Source: Magnetospira sp. QH-2
GTDB taxonomy: Bacteria > Pseudomonadota > Alphaproteobacteria > Rhodospirillales > Magnetospiraceae
DNA: 64,000 nucleotides
Direction: 5' to 3'
NCBI RefSeq assembly: GCF_000968135.1
Contig: NZ_FO538765.1
Span: forward strand, 186,001-250,000
The notes beneath the pieces were generated by a model. The model was not told where the DNA came from, did no database searches, and was given only the letters and a program-made list of their open reading frames with translations. Position 1 is the first letter of the stretch. Each line of letters starts with the position of its first letter. The translations under genes and the position numbers were made by a program. This document shows positions 1 through 8,333 of this stretch, piece after piece.

Positions 1-651
1 CATCGGCTGCCCGATGACATGAGCTTTGTCGAGGGCGCCGCCTTCCCTGTGGCCTACGGGACCTCGCACATGGCTTTGATGGACCGCGCCCGGCTGGCTT
101 CGGGTGACGTGCTTTTGGTCCATGGGGCCGCCGGGGGCGTGGGCCTGACCGCCGTGGAAATCGGCAAGCGGGCCGGCGCCACGGTGATCGCCACTGCCGG
201 AGGACCGGACAAGCTGGCCGTGGCTCAGGCCGCCGGCGCCGACCACCTGATCGACTATCGCGCCGAGGATATCCGAGAAAGGGTCAAAGAACTGACCGAC
301 GGGCGCGGCGCCGATGTGGTCTATGACCCGGTGGGGGGTAAGACCTGGGAGGCCTCCTTGCGGTGCGTCGCCCCGGGCGCGCGCATGCTGATCATCGGTT
401 TTGCCGCCGGAGAGGTGCAACAGATCCCGGCCAATCACCTGTTGGTCAAGAACGTCACCGCCATCGGCTTCGCCTGGACCGGTTGGCGGCGGGTGGATCC
501 CATCGGGGTACGGGACTCATTGGATAGCGTGCTCGGATGGGGCCTGCGCCCACAGGTGGCCCGCACCTTCCCGCTGGCCGAGGGGGTGGCGGCATTGGAA
601 ACCTTGTTGTCGCGCAAGGTCACCGGCAAAGTGGTGTTGGAGATCCCATGA
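1..651 (+). CDS. NADPH:quinone oxidoreductase (MDR family), 5'-truncated
   Basis: The reading frame is open from the first base, so the N-terminus lies outside the window; 216 codons remain. The visible part is the nucleotide-binding and C-terminal region of a medium-chain dehydrogenase/reductase: a Rossmann loop HGAAGGVGLTAVEIGK near its start, then GRGADVVYDPVGG and a C-terminal GKVVLEIP typical of zeta-crystallin/Qor proteins. No structural-zinc cysteine cluster is visible. It probably reduces quinones or enones with NADPH in the cytoplasm, but the substrate cannot be read from sequence. Its stop overlaps the next start in an ATGA arrangement, so the two genes are probably translationally coupled. 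Confidence 0.85.
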   Translation, partial: HRLPDDMSFVEGAAFPVAYGTSHMALMDRARLASGDVLLVHGAAGGVGLTAVEIGKRAGATVIATAGGPDKLAVAQAAGADHLIDYRAEDIRERVKELTDGRGADVVYDPVGGKTWEASLRCVAPGARMLIIGFAAGEVQQIPANHLLVKNVTAIGFAWTGWRRVDPIGVRDSLDSVLGWGLRPQVARTFPLAEGVAALETLLSRKVTGKVVLEIP

Positions 652-2768
652 AAGTCCGGGGCAAGCTGCTGATCTTGTTGCTGAGCGTGGCGGTGATTCC
701 GCTGTTGGTCTCAGTCTGGATTCAGATGCGCGCCCTGGAACAACTCACGGATCAACTGACCGATCGGGCCGAAATAGCGCTGACCCAGCGGCTGTCCGGC
801 GAGGTCAAACAGACCATGTCCCTGGCCGCCCGCAACATGACCCAGGAAAAGGACCTGTTAGAGACCGGTCTGCACCTGCTGGCCATGGAGACGCGGCGAC
901 TGCTGATGGGCCCGGTTCCTGAAAAAACCCATGACCTGATCCGTCCCACGGCGGCATTCGAAGGGCCGGATGCCACCGCACCGGGCCTGCGGCGGGTGGG
1001 AGGCGCCGGATCGTCGTCGCTTCTGCGGGTCAGCACCCGAGTGGCTTCCCTGCAACGTCCGGCCACCTTGGCCACGGCGGAGGATACCCGCGGGCGTCTG
1101 GATGAGTTGGTGCCCAAGATCCAAGACCTGTACCGCCGCCGTCCGGACCTGGTCCAATGGATGCATATCACCACCACCGACGGCGCCCATTTATCCTTTC
1201 CCGGCCATGGCGGCTATCCGGCCCACTACGATGCCCGTGATCGGCCCTGGTACCGCAATGCCATCAGCCAGCGGGGCATTGTTTGGGCGGCACCTTATGT
1301 GGATGCCACCAGCCGCGCCTTGTTGCTGACCGTGACCCAACGCGTGGATGGTCCCGATGGCAAACCCCTTGCCGTTGTCGCCATGGATATCCCGATCCTG
1401 GCCATTCTCGCGGGCGTGCGCGATAGCCTGGAACTGGCCGAAGGGACCGAGACCTATTTGGTGGACCTGCACCCGCGCGCCAACGAGACCAACGGGGTAC
1501 GCATCATCGCCCATCGCGCCTATGAATCCGATGACTGGCGCAAGGTCATCCGGTTGGGCTGGTTGGATGGGCCCGAAGGCGGCCAGTTTACCGCCCTCCG
1601 CGACGACATGGTGTTCGGGCGCGCCGGGGTGCGCAGGCTGGCCTATCAAGGGGTGGATTCCCTTTGGGCCTATGCACCGATCGATGATTTGAATACTTAT
1701 TTGCTGCTGGTCGTGCCTTTCACGGATCTTGTGACCGAGACCCGGAATGCCCGCGAGCTGGTGCATGGGGAAATCGCGATCCTGGCCCTGTGGCTCGCCG
1801 GGCTCTCCTTGGGCCTGATGCTGCTGGTCATCCTCATATCCTTGCTGGGGGCCCGGGTGATTACCGTGCCCGTTCGGCATCTCAGTTCGGTGGCGGCCAG
1901 GTTGGCGGCGGGCGATTTTACCGTTCGCGCCCGGGTCCAGTCGTCCGATGAATTGGGCGATCTGGCCCATTCATTCAATGACATGGTACCCAAGCTGGCC
2001 GACCAACTCCGTCTGCGACGGGATTTGGGACTGGCCGAACAGGTGCAGCGCAATCTGTTGCCTGATCAGGCTCCCAAGCAGCCGGGGTTGGAAATTGCCG
2101 GACGCAGCCTGTATTGCGACGAGACAGGCGGTGACTATTACGACTTCCTCGGGCCGCGCGAACTGGGACCGGGACGATTGGCGGTCAGTGTCGGTGATGT
2201 ATCCGGCCATGGCATCCCGGCGGCTTTGTTGATGACCACCACCCGCGCCTTGCTGAGGGCCCATGCACGCGAAGCCTCGGGACCGGCGAACCTGCTCGAC
2301 CGGGTCAACCGGCAGCTTTGCCGCGATGCCAGCGGTGGCCGCTTCGTCACCTTGTTCCATATCGAGGCCGTGACCGCCAGCGACGGCGCGCCGGTGTTGC
2401 GCTGGACCTCCGCCGGACATGGCGGGGTGTTTCTCTACAATCCGCGTGAAGATATCTTCTTGGATCTGCAAGGCGAGGGCGTGCCCTTGGGTATTGTCCC
2501 TGAATCAACCTGCCAGGACCAGGGACCCCGGGTGCTTGATCCGGGCTGTATCGTCGTCATCGGCACCGATGGCATTTGGGAAAGCCTTGATCCGCAGGGC
2601 CGGGCATTCGGCATGGACCGGCTGCGTGACGAAGTGAAAAAGAACGCCCACCTTTCCGCCGCCCAATTGCTGGACCATATTCAGTCGGCTACCCAGAATC
2701 ACCGCAATGGCACGCCACAAAAGGACGATGCCACTTTGGTGATAATAAAGGGACAGGATATTATTTAA
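648..2768 (+). CDS. Membrane PP2C-type serine phosphatase with sensor and HAMP domains (RsbU/SpoIIE-like)
   Basis: This 706-residue protein starts at the ATG overlapping the previous stop; an earlier in-frame ATG at 537 would run through the upstream gene. It has an N-terminal membrane helix (about residues 5-25), a large extracytoplasmic region resembling a Cache sensor (to about 370), a second helix followed by HAMP (VPVRHLSSVAARLAAGDF), and a C-terminal PP2C/SpoIIE domain with GGDYYDF and GDVSGHGIPAALLM, which carry the metal-binding aspartates. Such proteins dephosphorylate anti-sigma-factor antagonists in partner-switching pathways. No STAS or RsbW partner lies nearby, so the target is unknown. 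The last 8 bases overlap the convergent hydrolase gene. Confidence 0.88.
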   Translation: MKVRGKLLILLLSVAVIPLLVSVWIQMRALEQLTDQLTDRAEIALTQRLSGEVKQTMSLAARNMTQEKDLLETGLHLLAMETRRLLMGPVPEKTHDLIRPTAAFEGPDATAPGLRRVGGAGSSSLLRVSTRVASLQRPATLATAEDTRGRLDELVPKIQDLYRRRPDLVQWMHITTTDGAHLSFPGHGGYPAHYDARDRPWYRNAISQRGIVWAAPYVDATSRALLLTVTQRVDGPDGKPLAVVAMDIPILAILAGVRDSLELAEGTETYLVDLHPRANETNGVRIIAHRAYESDDWRKVIRLGWLDGPEGGQFTALRDDMVFGRAGVRRLAYQGVDSLWAYAPIDDLNTYLLLVVPFTDLVTETRNARELVHGEIAILALWLAGLSLGLMLLVILISLLGARVITVPVRHLSSVAARLAAGDFTVRARVQSSDELGDLAHSFNDMVPKLADQLRLRRDLGLAEQVQRNLLPDQAPKQPGLEIAGRSLYCDETGGDYYDFLGPRELGPGRLAVSVGDVSGHGIPAALLMTTTRALLRAHAREASGPANLLDRVNRQLCRDASGGRFVTLFHIEAVTASDGAPVLRWTSAGHGGVFLYNPREDIFLDLQGEGVPLGIVPESTCQDQGPRVLDPGCIVVIGTDGIWESLDPQGRAFGMDRLRDEVKKNAHLSAAQLLDHIQSATQNHRNGTPQKDDATLVIIKGQDII

Positions 2769-3564
2769 TCAACCGCATGGTGGCGGCAAATAGCGCTGAG
2801 TCGGGATCGGCCAGGGCCTCCACCGCACCGAAATGATTGGCCCCGGGGACGGTCAGGGTTTCCATATCGCCCCAGGCGCTCCTGAGAGCGTCGATCTGCC
2901 AGCGAAATCCATCGCTTTCCGCGCCTCCGACCGCCAGCAGCAAGGGCGCGTCAATGGCCTTTCGCCGATGAACCGGGCTCAGAGCCCAGGCGGCCTTTTG
3001 ATCCAGACCTACCTTGTTGTTGATGCTGGTCGCCACCAGCGGGTCCAGATCGAACAGGCCGGAGATGGCCAGCCCGCCCCGGATGGGCAGTGATTCGGCC
3101 ATCATCATCGCCGTCAGATGCCCGCCCGCCGAATGGCCGGACACATACAGGCGGTCATCATCAGCACCCAGGTCGGCGCCATTGACCCGCAACCAGAGCA
3201 GGGCACGGCGCATCTGATCCACGATACATTCTAGGGACACTATTGGTGTTAGCGCATAGTTGACCACCGCCACATGGACCCCGGCCGAAACCAGCGCCTC
3301 GGCGACGAAAGCGTTATCGGCCTTGTCCAGGGCCTGCCAATAGCCGCCATGGATGAACATCATCACCGGGCCGCCGGGATTGTCGGCAGGAAACCAGTCC
3401 AGCGTCTCGCTGGGGCCCTCGCCATAGGCCAAGTCCAAGCGAGCGGCGGGACTGGCTTGGATGAAATCCCGCGAACGGGCCTTCCACTCGGCGAAGACCC
3501 GGGGATGGTCAGGCACGGCGGCGCGCACGTTGTAGAGCCTTTCTTGGACCGGATCGATGGCCAT
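2761..3564 (-). CDS. Alpha/beta hydrolase, arylformamidase-like
   Basis: The start is placed at MAIDPVQERLYN (267 aa); an upstream in-frame ATG adds 63 low-complexity residues that overlap livF. The protein has an oxyanion-hole motif HGGYWQ near residue 75 and a nucleophile elbow GHSAGG near residue 145, with a late His in GANHFGA completing a Ser-Asp-His triad. HGGYW-type motifs are typical of kynurenine formamidase-like and carboxylesterase family hydrolases. It lies 2 bp after livF on the same strand, so it may be cotranscribed with the transporter, although no functional link is evident. Formamidase activity is an inference; no other kyn gene is present. Confidence 0.8.
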   Translation of the reverse strand: MAIDPVQERLYNVRAAVPDHPRVFAEWKARSRDFIQASPAARLDLAYGEGPSETLDWFPADNPGGPVMMFIHGGYWQALDKADNAFVAEALVSAGVHVAVVNYALTPIVSLECIVDQMRRALLWLRVNGADLGADDDRLYVSGHSAGGHLTAMMMAESLPIRGGLAISGLFDLDPLVATSINNKVGLDQKAAWALSPVHRRKAIDAPLLLAVGGAESDGFRWQIDALRSAWGDMETLTVPGANHFGAVEALADPDSALFAATMRLIK

Positions 3565-3566
3565 GC

Positions 3567-4277
3567 TCAGACTCCCAGATACTTGTGCTGCAGAGCCTCG
3601 TCGGCGAGCAATTGCTCCGACGATCCGGTCCAGACGATTCGGCCTTTTTCCATGACGAAATGCCGGTCGGCGATGCGGGCCATGTCCTTGGGGTGTTTGT
3701 CGATGACCAGGATGGCCTGGCCCGATTCCTTCAGATTGTTTTCCAGCACCCACCAGATTTCGTCGCGGATGATCGGCGCCAGGCCCTCGGTGGCCTCATC
3801 GAGGATCATCAACGATGGATTGGTCATCAAAGCCCGACCAATGGCCAGCATCTGCTGCTCGCCACCGGAAAGGGTGCGGGCATACTGCCCGGTCCGCTCC
3901 GAAAGGCGGGGAAACAGATCCATCACCCGGGCGGCGGTCCAGGGATCTTCCGTTGCCGCATGATTGGCGGCGGTGGCTTCCAGGTTTTCGCGCACGGTCA
4001 GATTTGGAAAGACCTGGCGGCCTTCGGGCACATAGCCGATGCCGCGCTGGGCGATGCGATGGCTGGGCAGGCCGGTGATCTCCTGGTCGTGAAAGCGGAT
4101 GGTGCCGCGCCTGGCCGGGGTCAAGCCCATGATCGAGCGCACGGTGGTGGTCTTACCCATGCCGTTGCGGCCCATCAGGGTCACCACCTCGCCCAGGCCG
4201 ATGGCAAAATCGACCCCGAACAGCACCTGACTGGCGCCGTAAAAGGTTTCCACCTGGCTCAGTTCCAACGCGTTCAT
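3567..4277 (-). CDS. livF: Branched-chain amino acid/amide ABC transporter ATPase (LivF)
   Basis: This is a 236-aa ATP-binding subunit, started at MNALELSQ one base after livG ends. It has Walker A GRNGMGKTT, signature LSGGEQQMLAIGRAL and Walker B followed by DEATEGLAP, the LivF form. With LivG it energises import through the LivH/LivM channel. It is the last transporter gene of the minus-strand set livH-livM-livG-livF and is followed at once by the hydrolase. The transported ligand (branched-chain amino acids, amides or aromatic acids) cannot be decided from the ATPase. Confidence 0.93.
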   Translation of the reverse strand: MNALELSQVETFYGASQVLFGVDFAIGLGEVVTLMGRNGMGKTTTVRSIMGLTPARRGTIRFHDQEITGLPSHRIAQRGIGYVPEGRQVFPNLTVRENLEATAANHAATEDPWTAARVMDLFPRLSERTGQYARTLSGGEQQMLAIGRALMTNPSLMILDEATEGLAPIIRDEIWWVLENNLKESGQAILVIDKHPKDMARIADRHFVMEKGRIVWTGSSEQLLADEALQHKYLGV

Positions 4278-4278
4278 G

Positions 4279-5025
4279 TCACCCATCCCCCAGATAGGCC
4301 CGACGCACTTCCGGATCGGCGCGCACCTCATCGGGTGTGCCGGTCATCAGCACCGCCCCCTTGACCAGCACGGTGACCACGTCGGCCAGGGCGAAAACCA
4401 CGTCCATGTCATGCTCCACCAGCAAGATGGTGATGTCCCCCTTCAGCGGGCGCAGAATTTCCATCATGCGGCGGCTCTCCCCCTGGCCCATCCCGGCCAT
4501 GGGTTCGTCGAGCAAAAGCATGGTCGGCGCGGTGGCCAAGGCCATGGCGACCTCCAACTGACGCTGTTCCCCATGTGCCAGCTCGGTCACCTTCAGGTCC
4601 GCCAGGTCTTCCATGCCCAGGCGCTTCAAGGCCAGCCGGGCCGGGGCCCGCAAACGGTCATCGGTGCGCGCCGGGCGCCAGAACTGAAAGCTGTGGCTTT
4701 GCTGCGCCTGAATCGCCATGGCCACGTTATCCAGGGCGGTGAAGGCGGGAAACAGACTGGTGATTTGATAGGACCGTTGCAGGCCGATGGCGGCGCGCTT
4801 GTGGATGGCATAGCGGGTGATATCCCGGCCATCGAAGCGCACCCGGCCGCTATCGGGTTTGATCTCGCCGGTGAGTTGGCCGATGGTGGTGGACTTGCCC
4901 GCGCCGTTGGGGCCGATCAGGGCATGGATCTCGCCCCGTTTGACATTGAACGTCAGGCCGTCCGACGCGGTCACCGCGCCGAAGCATTTGGTCAGGCCGA
5001 GCACTTCGAGCATGGGATCAGCCAT
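4279..5025 (-). CDS. livG: Branched-chain amino acid/amide ABC transporter ATPase (LivG)
   Basis: This is a 248-aa ATPase with Walker A GPNGAGKST, the LivG-type signature LAHGEQRQLEVAMAL and Walker B TMLLLDEPMAGMG, then the H-loop VEHDMDVV. Start choice: AAGGAGG lies six bases before the ATG at 5025 and only three before the adjacent ATG at 5028, so 5025 is preferred. The start lies inside the end of livM (8-base overlap), consistent with one polycistronic message. Confidence 0.93.
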   Translation of the reverse strand: MADPMLEVLGLTKCFGAVTASDGLTFNVKRGEIHALIGPNGAGKSTTIGQLTGEIKPDSGRVRFDGRDITRYAIHKRAAIGLQRSYQITSLFPAFTALDNVAMAIQAQQSHSFQFWRPARTDDRLRAPARLALKRLGMEDLADLKVTELAHGEQRQLEVAMALATAPTMLLLDEPMAGMGQGESRRMMEILRPLKGDITILLVEHDMDVVFALADVVTVLVKGAVLMTGTPDEVRADPEVRRAYLGDG

Positions 5026-6001
5026 CATCGGCCTCCTTGCCCACCAGCCAGCCATAGAGCCCCTTGCGCGCGAACAGCACCACGATGATCAGGAACGGGC
5101 CCAGAAACACCATCCAATGCTCGGTGAAGCCCGACAGCAACTCTTCCATCAGCAACAAAGTGGCCGAGCCGAGAATGGCGCCATAAAGGGTGCCGATACC
5201 GCCGAGAATGACCATGATCATAATCTCGCCCGAGCGGGTCCAATGCATCAGCCCGGGACCGACGAATTCCGTGTGATTGGCGGCCAGGGCCCCGGCCAGC
5301 CCGGCGCCCATGCCGGCGATGACGAAGGCGGCCAATTTGTAACGTGTCACCGGGAAGCCAAGGGTCTTCATGCGCACTTCGTTCTGCTTGCAACCGCGCA
5401 GCACCATGCCGAAGCGGCTATCCACCAGTCGCCGGGCGATCCAAAGGAATCCAAGCAGCATCAGCAGCACCGCGTAGTAGAATTGACTGTCGTTGGTCAG
5501 ATCCAGCGGTGGAATTTCCGAACGGCTCCAAAGATTGAGTCCATCCTCGCCGCCATAGGTGGGCAGCGAGATCATGAAATAATAGAGCATCTGTGCGAAG
5601 GCCAGGGTGATCATGATGAAGTAGACGCCCGAGGTCCGCAGGCTCAACGCACCGATGACCAGCGCGAACAGCCCGGCCACCAGCATCGCCAGCGGCCATT
5701 GGATCAGTGCGCTATAGGTGCCCATCCATTCGAAGGGCAAAAAGCCGATGACCTCGCTGTTGAAGCTGTGATGGGTGAGGATACCGACCACATAGGCGCC
5801 GATGCCGAAAAAGGCCCCATGGCCGAAACTGACCATGCCGCCGTAGCCAAGAATAAGGTCCAGGGAGGCGGCGGCCAGGGCGTAGATCAACACTCGGCTG
5901 GCCACGGTGGTAAGAAACGGATCGCCTGCCGCCTCGGCCAGCAGGGGCAGGGTGACCAACAAGGCCAACCCAAGCAGATGGACGATGGTTTTGCGGCTCA
6001 T
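5018..6001 (-). CDS. livM: Branched-chain amino acid/amide ABC transporter permease (LivM)
   Basis: This is a 327-aa polytopic membrane protein started at MSRKTIVHLL. It has repeated hydrophobic segments, the LivM motif GYGGMVSFGHGAFFG in the first third, and the permease-type GGIGTLYGAILGS near the C-terminus. It pairs with LivH to form the channel. The gap to livH is 4 bp and its end overlaps livG. Length and motif order match the family, with nothing broken. Confidence 0.93.
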   Translation of the reverse strand: MSRKTIVHLLGLALLVTLPLLAEAAGDPFLTTVASRVLIYALAAASLDLILGYGGMVSFGHGAFFGIGAYVVGILTHHSFNSEVIGFLPFEWMGTYSALIQWPLAMLVAGLFALVIGALSLRTSGVYFIMITLAFAQMLYYFMISLPTYGGEDGLNLWSRSEIPPLDLTNDSQFYYAVLLMLLGFLWIARRLVDSRFGMVLRGCKQNEVRMKTLGFPVTRYKLAAFVIAGMGAGLAGALAANHTEFVGPGLMHWTRSGEIMIMVILGGIGTLYGAILGSATLLLMEELLSGFTEHWMVFLGPFLIIVVLFARKGLYGWLVGKEADDG

Positions 6002-6005
6002 CTCG

Positions 6006-6929
6006 TCAGCCCCCATAGGCTTGGAACAGGCCGCGCGGACGCCAGATCAGCACCGCCGCCATGAGGACGTAGATGGCCACGCTGGAGATCGAGGCCCCCA
6101 CCGTATCCGCTGCCGCCGGGTCCAGGAACGAGCGCATGAACAAAGGCATGAAGGCCCGCCCGTAGGTATCCACCAGCCCCACCAGCAAGGCGCCCACCAG
6201 CGCCCCGCGCACCGAGCCGATGCCGCCGATGATGATCACCACAAAGGTGAGAATCAGGATCTTCTCTCCCATGCCCACCTCGATGGCCAGCATGGGACCG
6301 GCCATGGCTCCGGCCAGCCCGGCCAGCATGGCCCCAATGCCGAAGACGATGGTGAACAGCCGGTCGATATCCACCCCCAGGGCGCCGACCATTTCCCGGT
6401 GGGTGGCCCCGGCGCGGATCAGCATGCCCAGTTTGGTATTGACGATCAGATGGCGCAGCCCCAGCCCGACCAACAGCCCCACCACGATGATGAACAATCG
6501 ATAGGCCGGATAGGGGGTGCCGGGAATGACTTCCAAGGTACCCGACAGGGCATCGGGCACGGACAGGAACAGGGCCTGCGGGCCCCAGAGGATCTTGGTC
6601 AGTTCGTTGAAGGTCAGAATCACCCCGAAAGTGGCCAGCACCTGATCGAGATGATCGCGGTTATACAATCGTCGCAGGGCGACCAGTTCGATCACCATGC
6701 CCACCACGCCCGCCGCCACCAGGGCCGCCAGCACCCCGAACAGGAAATTGCCGGTGGCCATGGTCACCGTGGCCGCCACATAGGCGCCGACCATGTAAAG
6801 GGTGCCATGGGCCAGATTGATCAGGTGCATGATCCCGAACACCAAGGTCAACCCGGCGGCCATCAGGAACAGCATGACCCCCTGCTGTAGGCCGTTCAGC
6901 GTTTGCTCTAGAAACAAGGCGAGGGTCAT
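6006..6929 (-). CDS. livH: Branched-chain amino acid/amide ABC transporter permease (LivH)
   Basis: This is a 307-aa integral membrane permease with LivH hallmarks: NGLQQGVMLFLMAAGLTLVFG at the N-terminus, NLAHGTLYMVGAY, and VVIIIGGIGSVRGALVGALL near the C-terminus. It is the first gene of the minus-strand livHMGF run. In most liv loci the periplasmic binding-protein gene sits directly upstream; here a PIN-domain gene and its partner (6977-8202) lie between them. Confidence 0.94.
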   Translation of the reverse strand: MTLALFLEQTLNGLQQGVMLFLMAAGLTLVFGIMHLINLAHGTLYMVGAYVAATVTMATGNFLFGVLAALVAAGVVGMVIELVALRRLYNRDHLDQVLATFGVILTFNELTKILWGPQALFLSVPDALSGTLEVIPGTPYPAYRLFIIVVGLLVGLGLRHLIVNTKLGMLIRAGATHREMVGALGVDIDRLFTIVFGIGAMLAGLAGAMAGPMLAIEVGMGEKILILTFVVIIIGGIGSVRGALVGALLVGLVDTYGRAFMPLFMRSFLDPAAADTVGASISSVAIYVLMAAVLIWRPRGLFQAYGG

Positions 6930-6976
6930 GAGTGGGTCCGGTCAAAGTACGAGGCAAGCATTTTTACTGGTATTTC

Positions 6977-7462
6977 TTATTCGTTTTTTCCCTCGGAAGG
7001 CCCGCCAAGGTTGAGACGCCCTTGGGCAGGCGCTTCCGGTTCCCTAATCATGAGCAATGGCTTGCCAACAGTTCCACTCAATCCAATCAATTTTGCGTCG
7101 AAAGTTTCGAGAGCATCGGCACCGAGATGGATCGCTGTTGCTACGTGAATAGCGTCCTTGGGCCTGATATTGTTGTCCCAGACGAGAATTTGGGCTGCTT
7201 CTGCGATCTTTCGGGTGACGTTGTAAACGCGGATATGGCTACGGCGGAAAAACTTCTGGACCAATTCAGCTTTATCTTTCGGTAGCCGAGGCCCTCCACG
7301 CAACCATAGAACCTCTGTGATCGTTAGCGCCGAAGTAACAATAAGAACTTCGCCACGCTCTGCCCTCTGCAAGACACCGTCGCATTTTTCGGCTTTGCCT
7401 TGCTCGGCTTGGAAATGGCCAAGGAAGCAATCACTATCCCAGTACATTTTTTCAACAGTCAT
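6977..7462 (-). CDS. PIN-domain protein, putative toxin RNase
   Basis: This 161-aa protein has the spaced acidic residues of PIN nucleases: Asp11 (with Asp9) in YWDSDCF, Glu50 in ITEVLW, Asp103 in RPKDAIHVATA and Asp122 in ETFDAKLIG. PIN proteins of this size are commonly VapC-like toxins that cut tRNA or other RNA. Its ATG overlaps the stop of the upstream gene (ATGA), as in toxin-antitoxin pairs, but the upstream partner (247 aa) is far longer than a normal VapB antitoxin. The last 35 residues are Pro/Gly-rich and probably unstructured. Nuclease activity and toxicity are inferred. Confidence 0.78.
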   Translation of the reverse strand: MTVEKMYWDSDCFLGHFQAEQGKAEKCDGVLQRAERGEVLIVTSALTITEVLWLRGGPRLPKDKAELVQKFFRRSHIRVYNVTRKIAEAAQILVWDNNIRPKDAIHVATAIHLGADALETFDAKLIGLSGTVGKPLLMIREPEAPAQGRLNLGGPSEGKNE

Positions 7463-8202
7463 ACGTTTGCCATGATCCCGCGAACGTCATCCGCAGTTGG
7501 CAATTCATCGTCTTCGGGTAATACCTCAATGATCTGGGCTTCGATGCTGATGGGCGTCCCATCGCGGCGATAATGAATGCGTCCTTCAATTTCAACTCGG
7601 CGCCGAAAACTGGTCAGCACCATTTCGATCAGCTTTTCCGGGACAACACAGTTGATCGCACGGGGATACAAGAAATCTTTGATCCGGATCTTCAAGGATC
7701 CTGCTGAATCCATGATTGCTTCCAGACGCCCCTCAATGGTCCCGAAATCATAATAATCGCTCTGCCAATCCTCTTTGACGACTCTAGCTATTCCGGTGCC
7801 GATACTGATCGGCTTTCTTTCAACCCACAGATTCACCCCCCTACCATTTTCATGTCTGCTTGCGAGTTCAGACAAGTTCTTTAGATGGCCTAAAGCCTTC
7901 TCGGACAAAGCAGCCTCTTTAATGTTGCCTTTCGCGAGGGCAGTTGGGCCGAAGGCAGCTTTTTTGTAGATCATGGCCAATCGTGAATGTGGGGCGGATG
8001 CATTGGGTTCCACGCCCACCAGGGCACTTCCCTCTCGAACTCGAACGGTCCAGTGAATATCTGACCCGTCGCCTCTCTGGGAATCCGTAATTTCCCCTAC
8101 GTAACCTAAGAAATTCCGTACCGCCGCAACGAAATCCTCTGGAGACAAGTCATCCCCAAGGTCAATGGCAAGGTCTGTAGGAATCTGCTCTGGTTTAGCC
8201 AT
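7459..8202 (-). CDS. Hypothetical protein, partner of the PIN gene
   Basis: I do not recognise this 247-aa protein. It has no signal peptide or membrane segment and looks like a soluble alpha/beta protein. The N-terminal half contains SDIHWTVRVREGSALVGVEP, the centre contains FGTIEGRLEAIMD, and the C-terminus is acidic (EVLPEDDELPTADDV). No helix-turn-helix, ribbon-helix-helix or AbrB motif typical of an antitoxin is obvious. Its stop overlaps the PIN gene start by four bases. With that gene it forms a two-gene unit between livH and the binding-protein gene, suggesting insertion as a module. An antitoxin or PIN-regulator role is only a guess from position. Confidence 0.75.
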   Translation of the reverse strand: MAKPEQIPTDLAIDLGDDLSPEDFVAAVRNFLGYVGEITDSQRGDGSDIHWTVRVREGSALVGVEPNASAPHSRLAMIYKKAAFGPTALAKGNIKEAALSEKALGHLKNLSELASRHENGRGVNLWVERKPISIGTGIARVVKEDWQSDYYDFGTIEGRLEAIMDSAGSLKIRIKDFLYPRAINCVVPEKLIEMVLTSFRRRVEIEGRIHYRRDGTPISIEAQIIEVLPEDDELPTADDVRGIMANV

Positions 8203-8286
8203 TTCGTCATCGTCCTCTCTGACGTGATTCTACGCCAGCGGCTGCTCTCTGTACAACAATCTCTATAAGCGTCCAGCCCTGTGATA

Positions 8287-8312
8287 GGCCGGGAAACGGA
8301 TGCTCCCCGGCC
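8287..8312 (-). terminator. Possible hairpin terminator after the binding-protein gene
   Basis: GGCCGGG at 8287-8293 pairs with CCCGGCC at 8306-8312 around a 12-nt loop, just downstream of the stop of the binding-protein gene on the minus strand. No T-run follows, so this is a weak candidate for intrinsic termination. It may only attenuate or stabilise the 3' end. Confidence 0.35.
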
Positions 8313-8333
8313 TCTCAAGACGGGGCGTTCAGG

